Positions 61,128-64,000 of a DNA stretch of 64,000 bases are shown here, one piece after another. Source of the DNA: Paraburkholderia ginsengisoli NBRC 100965 (GTDB lineage Bacteria; Pseudomonadota; Gammaproteobacteria; Burkholderiales; Burkholderiaceae). The stretch lies in assembly GCF_000739735.1 (NCBI RefSeq), contig NZ_BBJF01000005.1, forward strand, positions 1 to 64,000, written 5' to 3'. The first letter of the stretch is position 1. The number at the start of each line of letters is the position of its first letter. A model generated the notes under the pieces. That model did not search any database, had not been told where the DNA came from, and saw only the letters and a program-made list of their open reading frames with translations. A program made the position numbers and the translations under genes.

Positions 61128-62768
61128 ATGAAGCACTTTGAATTTGGGTCGGGCGCTCGCTTTGGCTCGATGAGTCGATGGGGCAGGGTGGCGCTCAGCG
61201 GTTTGCTGGTCGCGCTGCTCGCCGCCTGCTCGGTGGAGCCGGTGTACAAGCGGCCGGACGTGGATACGCCGGTCGCGTTCAAGGAAGCGCCCGCTGCGTC
61301 GGCCACGTCCGCTGCGTCGGCGCCTGCCGCGCAGGACGTCGGCACGTGGAAGCAGGCCCAGCCCGCCGACGACGCGCATCGCGGCGAATGGTGGACGATC
61401 TTCGGCGACCCGCAACTGAACGCGCTCGAAGAGCAGGCGGCCGCCGCGAATCAGGATCTGAAGGCAGCAGCGGCGCGTGTTCAGCAGGCGCGTGCGGTGA
61501 CGCGTGCGGCGAAGTCGGACTGGTTCCCGAAGCTCGACGCGGGCTTCGGCCCGACACGTGAGCGTGCGTCGGCGGCCTCGCAATTCCAGCCGGATAGCGC
61601 GGGCGGCACGACGGGCACGATCTGGCGCGCGCAGGTCGGCGCGTCGTACGAAGCGGATCTGTTCGGGCGCGTGAGTTCGAACGTGAATGCGTCGCGGGCG
61701 GACGAGCAGCAAAGCGAAGCGCTGTTCCGCTCGGTGCAGTTGTCGTTGCAGGCCGACGTCGCGCAGAACTACTTCCAGTTGCGCGAGCTCGACAAGGATC
61801 AGGAACTGTACCGGCGCACCGTCGCGTTGCGCGAGGACACGCTGAAGCTGGTCGAGCGTCGTTTCAAGGAAGGCGATATCGGTGAACTGGATGTTTCGCG
61901 CTCCCGCAACGAACTCGCGAGCGCGCGGGCCGACGCGGTCGGCGTCGCGCGTCAGCGCGCGGCGTCCGAGCATAGTCTCGCGATTCTGCTCGGCAAGCCG
62001 CCGGCGGATTTCTCGTTCGCGGAAGCGCCGCTCGCGCCGGTCATGGTGCGCGTGCCGGCCGGTTTGCCGTCGGCGTTGCTCGAACGGCGCCCGGATATTT
62101 CGGCGGCGGAGCGCGCGATGCAGGCGGCGAATGCGCGCGTGGGTCTGGCGAAGTCCGCGTTTTTCCCGAAGCTCGATATCACCGGCGCGGCGGGGTTTGA
62201 GTCGGCGACGCTCGGCGATCTGTTCATGTGGTCGAGCCGCGCGTTCATTCTCGGACCGTTCGCCGGCACTGCGTTGACGCTGCCGCTGTTCGACGGCGGC
62301 CGCCGCAAGGCGAACCTCGCGCAAGCCCGCTCGAAGTACGACGAGGATGTCGCGCAGTATCGTCAGCAGGTGCTGGTGGCGTTCCGCGAGGTCGAGGACA
62401 ATCTCGCCGATCTGCGTTTGCTCGACGATCAGATGCGTGAGCAGGACACGGCGGTGCAGGCCTCGCAACGGGCCGCGCATCTGTCGCGCACGCAGTACAC
62501 GGAGGGCGCGGTCAGCTATCTGGATGTGATCGACGGCGAGCGGCAGGTGCTGATTTCGCAATTGCAGGCGAGCCATCTGTCGGGCACGCAGGCGGTGGCG
62601 ACGGTAAATCTGATTCGCGCGCTGGGTGGTGGATGGGGAGAAATGAGCGCGCAGGGGACGGGGGGTGAGGCGGTAGGGGCGGTCGCGCCGGCTGGGGCTT
62701 CTGACGTGGTGGCTGCTTCAGCGTCGGCATCGGCGTCGGCCTTGCCGCAACAGGTGGCGAAGCGCTAA
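61128..62768 (+). CDS. opcM: Outer-membrane factor lipoprotein (OpcM/OprN-like)
   Basis: A 546-residue TolC-like channel of the NodT lipoprotein family. Lipobox LLAAC places lipidated Cys34, after an unusually long 33-residue signal region containing two in-frame Met that might be true starts (residue 15). Twin OEP domains give the alpha-barrel (RVQQARAVTRAAKSDWFPKLDAGF and VGLAKSAFFPKLDITGAAGFES repeats). The last 45 residues are Ala/Gly/Ser-rich and low in complexity. It starts 13 bases after the pump gene and is followed by a terminator. Confidence 0.92.
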   Translation: MKHFEFGSGARFGSMSRWGRVALSGLLVALLAACSVEPVYKRPDVDTPVAFKEAPAASATSAASAPAAQDVGTWKQAQPADDAHRGEWWTIFGDPQLNALEEQAAAANQDLKAAAARVQQARAVTRAAKSDWFPKLDAGFGPTRERASAASQFQPDSAGGTTGTIWRAQVGASYEADLFGRVSSNVNASRADEQQSEALFRSVQLSLQADVAQNYFQLRELDKDQELYRRTVALREDTLKLVERRFKEGDIGELDVSRSRNELASARADAVGVARQRAASEHSLAILLGKPPADFSFAEAPLAPVMVRVPAGLPSALLERRPDISAAERAMQAANARVGLAKSAFFPKLDITGAAGFESATLGDLFMWSSRAFILGPFAGTALTLPLFDGGRRKANLAQARSKYDEDVAQYRQQVLVAFREVEDNLADLRLLDDQMREQDTAVQASQRAAHLSRTQYTEGAVSYLDVIDGERQVLISQLQASHLSGTQAVATVNLIRALGGGWGEMSAQGTGGEAVGAVAPAGASDVVAASASASASALPQQVAKR

Positions 62769-63124
62769 CTGATTGCCTCTTTAGCACCGTAGCGTAATGA
62801 ACGCCGGGTCGCGCGACAGCGCAACCCGGCGTTTTTCATCCAAATCGTTTTTTTCGCTTTCCTTTCGAAAATCCGTTCGTAGACCACCGGATTGACGCCC
62901 TCTATGATGGTTCGCACCTCATCTGGAGAGAGGCGATGACCTGTCCGACCTTCCGCTGTCCGCGCTGATCGATCCGCGCGCCTGGCCGTCGTTATGCGGC
63001 GGCCAAGCCATACGTTGCACATTTCCATTGCCCGATGTTTGCCGGCCTGTTGAGCACGCCTCGACCCACGCCGCTGGATCGGCTCGCCTCGACATAACAC
63101 CACGCCCAATTCTGCGAGTTCATC
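62769..63124. other. Intergenic region downstream of efflux operon
   Basis: A 356-base gap. Its first 70 bases hold the efflux-operon terminator. The rest, up to the MetQ-type gene, must contain that gene's promoter, but no clear -35/-10 pair was found. No S-box, SAM or other riboswitch could be recognised by eye, and no persuasive coding frame is present. Confidence 0.4.
62800..62836 (+). terminator. Rho-independent terminator of efflux operon
   Basis: AACGCCGGGT (62800-62809) pairs with ACCCGGCGTT (62824-62833) and the stem runs into TTTTT. It lies 31 bases after the stop of the outer-membrane factor gene. Confidence 0.85.
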
Positions 63125-63979
63125 ATGCGCATTTCCTTGTCCACCGTGCGGCGCTTTTTCACCACTTTCCACGCGTCGGCTGTCGCGCTGACCGGCGCAT
63201 TCACTGTCGCCTCCGCGTTGGCATTGCCGGCCGCACCCGCATTCGCCGCCGACACACCGACGCTCAGGATCGGCACGTCCACCAGCCCACAAATTGAGGC
63301 GCTCAAGATCGCCGTGCGCGAAGCGAAGGAGCAGGGACTCGACGTGAAGCTCATCGAGTTCACCGACTGGAACACGCCGAATGCGGCGCTCGCGAACAAG
63401 GACATCGACGTCAACTACTTCCAGCACATCCCGTTTCTTGAGAACGCCAGGAAGCAGGGCGGCTATAACTTCGTCGCGATCGCGCCGGGCACGATCATGA
63501 AGATCGGCCTGTATTCGAAGAAGATCAAACGCTTCGACGAGTTGAAGGACGGCGCGACGGTCGCGATCGCCAACGATCCGGTGAATGGCGGCCGCGGTCT
63601 ACTACTGCTGCAACGTGCGGGTCTCATCAAGCTGAAGCCGGGTGTCGACTATCGCGCGACGACGCTCGACATCGTCGATAACCCGAAGCATCTGAAGTTC
63701 GTTCAGCTCGAAGCGTCGCAACTGGCGCGTTCGCTCGACGACGTCGATCTCGCGCAGGGCTACCCGAGCTTCATCAAGCTCGCGGGTACCACCGATCCGA
63801 ATAGTGCGTTGCTGTTCGACGGCCTCGAAAACAAGAACTACGCGATCCAGTGGGTCGTGCGTCCGGAAAGCGCGAACGATCCGCGCATCCGCAAGTTCAT
63901 TTCGATCTATCAGCATTCGCCGGCCGTGCGCGCCGCGCTCGACAAAGCGTTCGGCAATCTCTACGCGGTCGCGTGGTAG
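63125..63979 (+). CDS. MetQ/NlpA-family ABC transporter binding protein
   Basis: A 284-residue periplasmic binding protein. The signal (about 1-41) ends PAFAAD, a signal peptidase I site; the lipobox Cys that anchors E. coli MetQ is absent, so the protein is soluble. Family strings: LIEFTDWNTPNAALANKDIDVNYFQHIPFLE, cut around residue 95, and VAIANDPVNGGRGLLLLQRAGLIKL. The family binds D/L-methionine, but relatives take up other compounds. No metN or metI gene is seen within the window, which ends 21 bases after its stop, so permease genes may lie just beyond. Confidence 0.88.
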   Translation: MRISLSTVRRFFTTFHASAVALTGAFTVASALALPAAPAFAADTPTLRIGTSTSPQIEALKIAVREAKEQGLDVKLIEFTDWNTPNAALANKDIDVNYFQHIPFLENARKQGGYNFVAIAPGTIMKIGLYSKKIKRFDELKDGATVAIANDPVNGGRGLLLLQRAGLIKLKPGVDYRATTLDIVDNPKHLKFVQLEASQLARSLDDVDLAQGYPSFIKLAGTTDPNSALLFDGLENKNYAIQWVVRPESANDPRIRKFISIYQHSPAVRAALDKAFGNLYAVAW

Positions 63980-64000
63980 TGCCGTGGGTTGCCGTAGCTG

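Noticed and set aside
57977..61345. Long open frame antisense to the RND pump gene (1122 codons)
   Set aside because: Same GC-driven effect; the translation is dominated by Arg, His and Gln and has no recognisable fold.
1..64000. CRISPR array, integrase, transposase, tRNA or rRNA genes
   Set aside because: No regularly spaced direct repeats, no mobile-element proteins and no recognisable structural RNA sequences were found on reading through both strands.

Overview
The window is a high-GC, densely coded piece of a Gram-negative betaproteobacterial chromosome, most likely Burkholderiaceae and probably Paraburkholderia. Support comes from two trimeric general porins of the Burkholderia type (mature start near QSSVTLYG, C-terminal Phe), two DUF4148 proteins, a DUF802/OmpA/DUF2894 cluster and a ceoR-llpE-ceoAB-opcM-type efflux locus. 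No rRNA, tRNA, CRISPR array, insertion sequence or prophage was recognised.

Layout. 1-2.1 kb: end of a coiled-coil DUF802 protein, a MotB-like OmpA protein and a DUF2894 protein, translationally coupled; this looks like a stator-type membrane complex of unknown role. 2.1-8.3 kb: zinc-ribbon protein, TerC, NhaR-type regulator, TerB-like protein, porin, HAD phosphatase and a low-complexity anchored protein. 8.8-10.2 kb: an unusual response regulator followed by the wreck of its probable sensor kinase (in-frame stop plus large internal deletion). 10.3-12.4 kb: esterase, thioesterase and DUF4148 protein.

12.5-30.3 kb is the most interesting part. A Tat-type MmgE/PrpD protein diverges from a GntR/FCD regulator. 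Then comes a same-strand run of 13 closely spaced genes: Asp-box propeller protein, HpcH/HpaI aldolase, two paralogous dihydroxyphthalate-decarboxylase-like proteins, type I extradiol (VOC) dioxygenase, LigJ-like 4-oxalomesaconate hydratase, divergent SDR, fumarylacetoacetase-fold hydrolase, LysR regulator with two HTH domains, MFS importer, maleate-isomerase-like protein, a second amidohydrolase and a second MFS importer. A porin follows. Together they read as uptake plus ring cleavage plus conversion of oxo-dicarboxylic or tricarboxylic intermediates to central metabolites. The substrate is probably a carboxylated aromatic or heteroaromatic acid, but it cannot be named from sequence.

30.4-36.1 kb: a periplasmic methionine-sulfoxide repair set (MsrA, DipZ-type thiol reductant conduit, MsrB) beside an OmpR/EnvZ-type two-component pair. 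36.1-40.6 kb: GABA catabolism (gabD, gabT) diverging from its MocR-type regulator gabR, with a clear operator-like repeat set between them. 40.6-53.7 kb: DMT exporter, M14 peptidase, alpha/beta hydrolase, large NAD-glutamate dehydrogenase, cation diffusion facilitator, aldo/keto reductase, purine nucleoside permease-type protein and a tri-haem cytochrome c peroxidase. 53.8-54.4 kb: a DUF4148 gene followed by an apparent 24-residue peptide gene and a strong terminator. 54.5-62.8 kb: the ceo-type RND efflux locus. 63.1 kb to the end: a MetQ/NlpA-type binding protein.

Starts were adjusted from the longest open frames wherever a Shine-Dalgarno sequence or signal peptide gave a better one. Family names rest on recognised motifs and remembered family sequences; no search was run.
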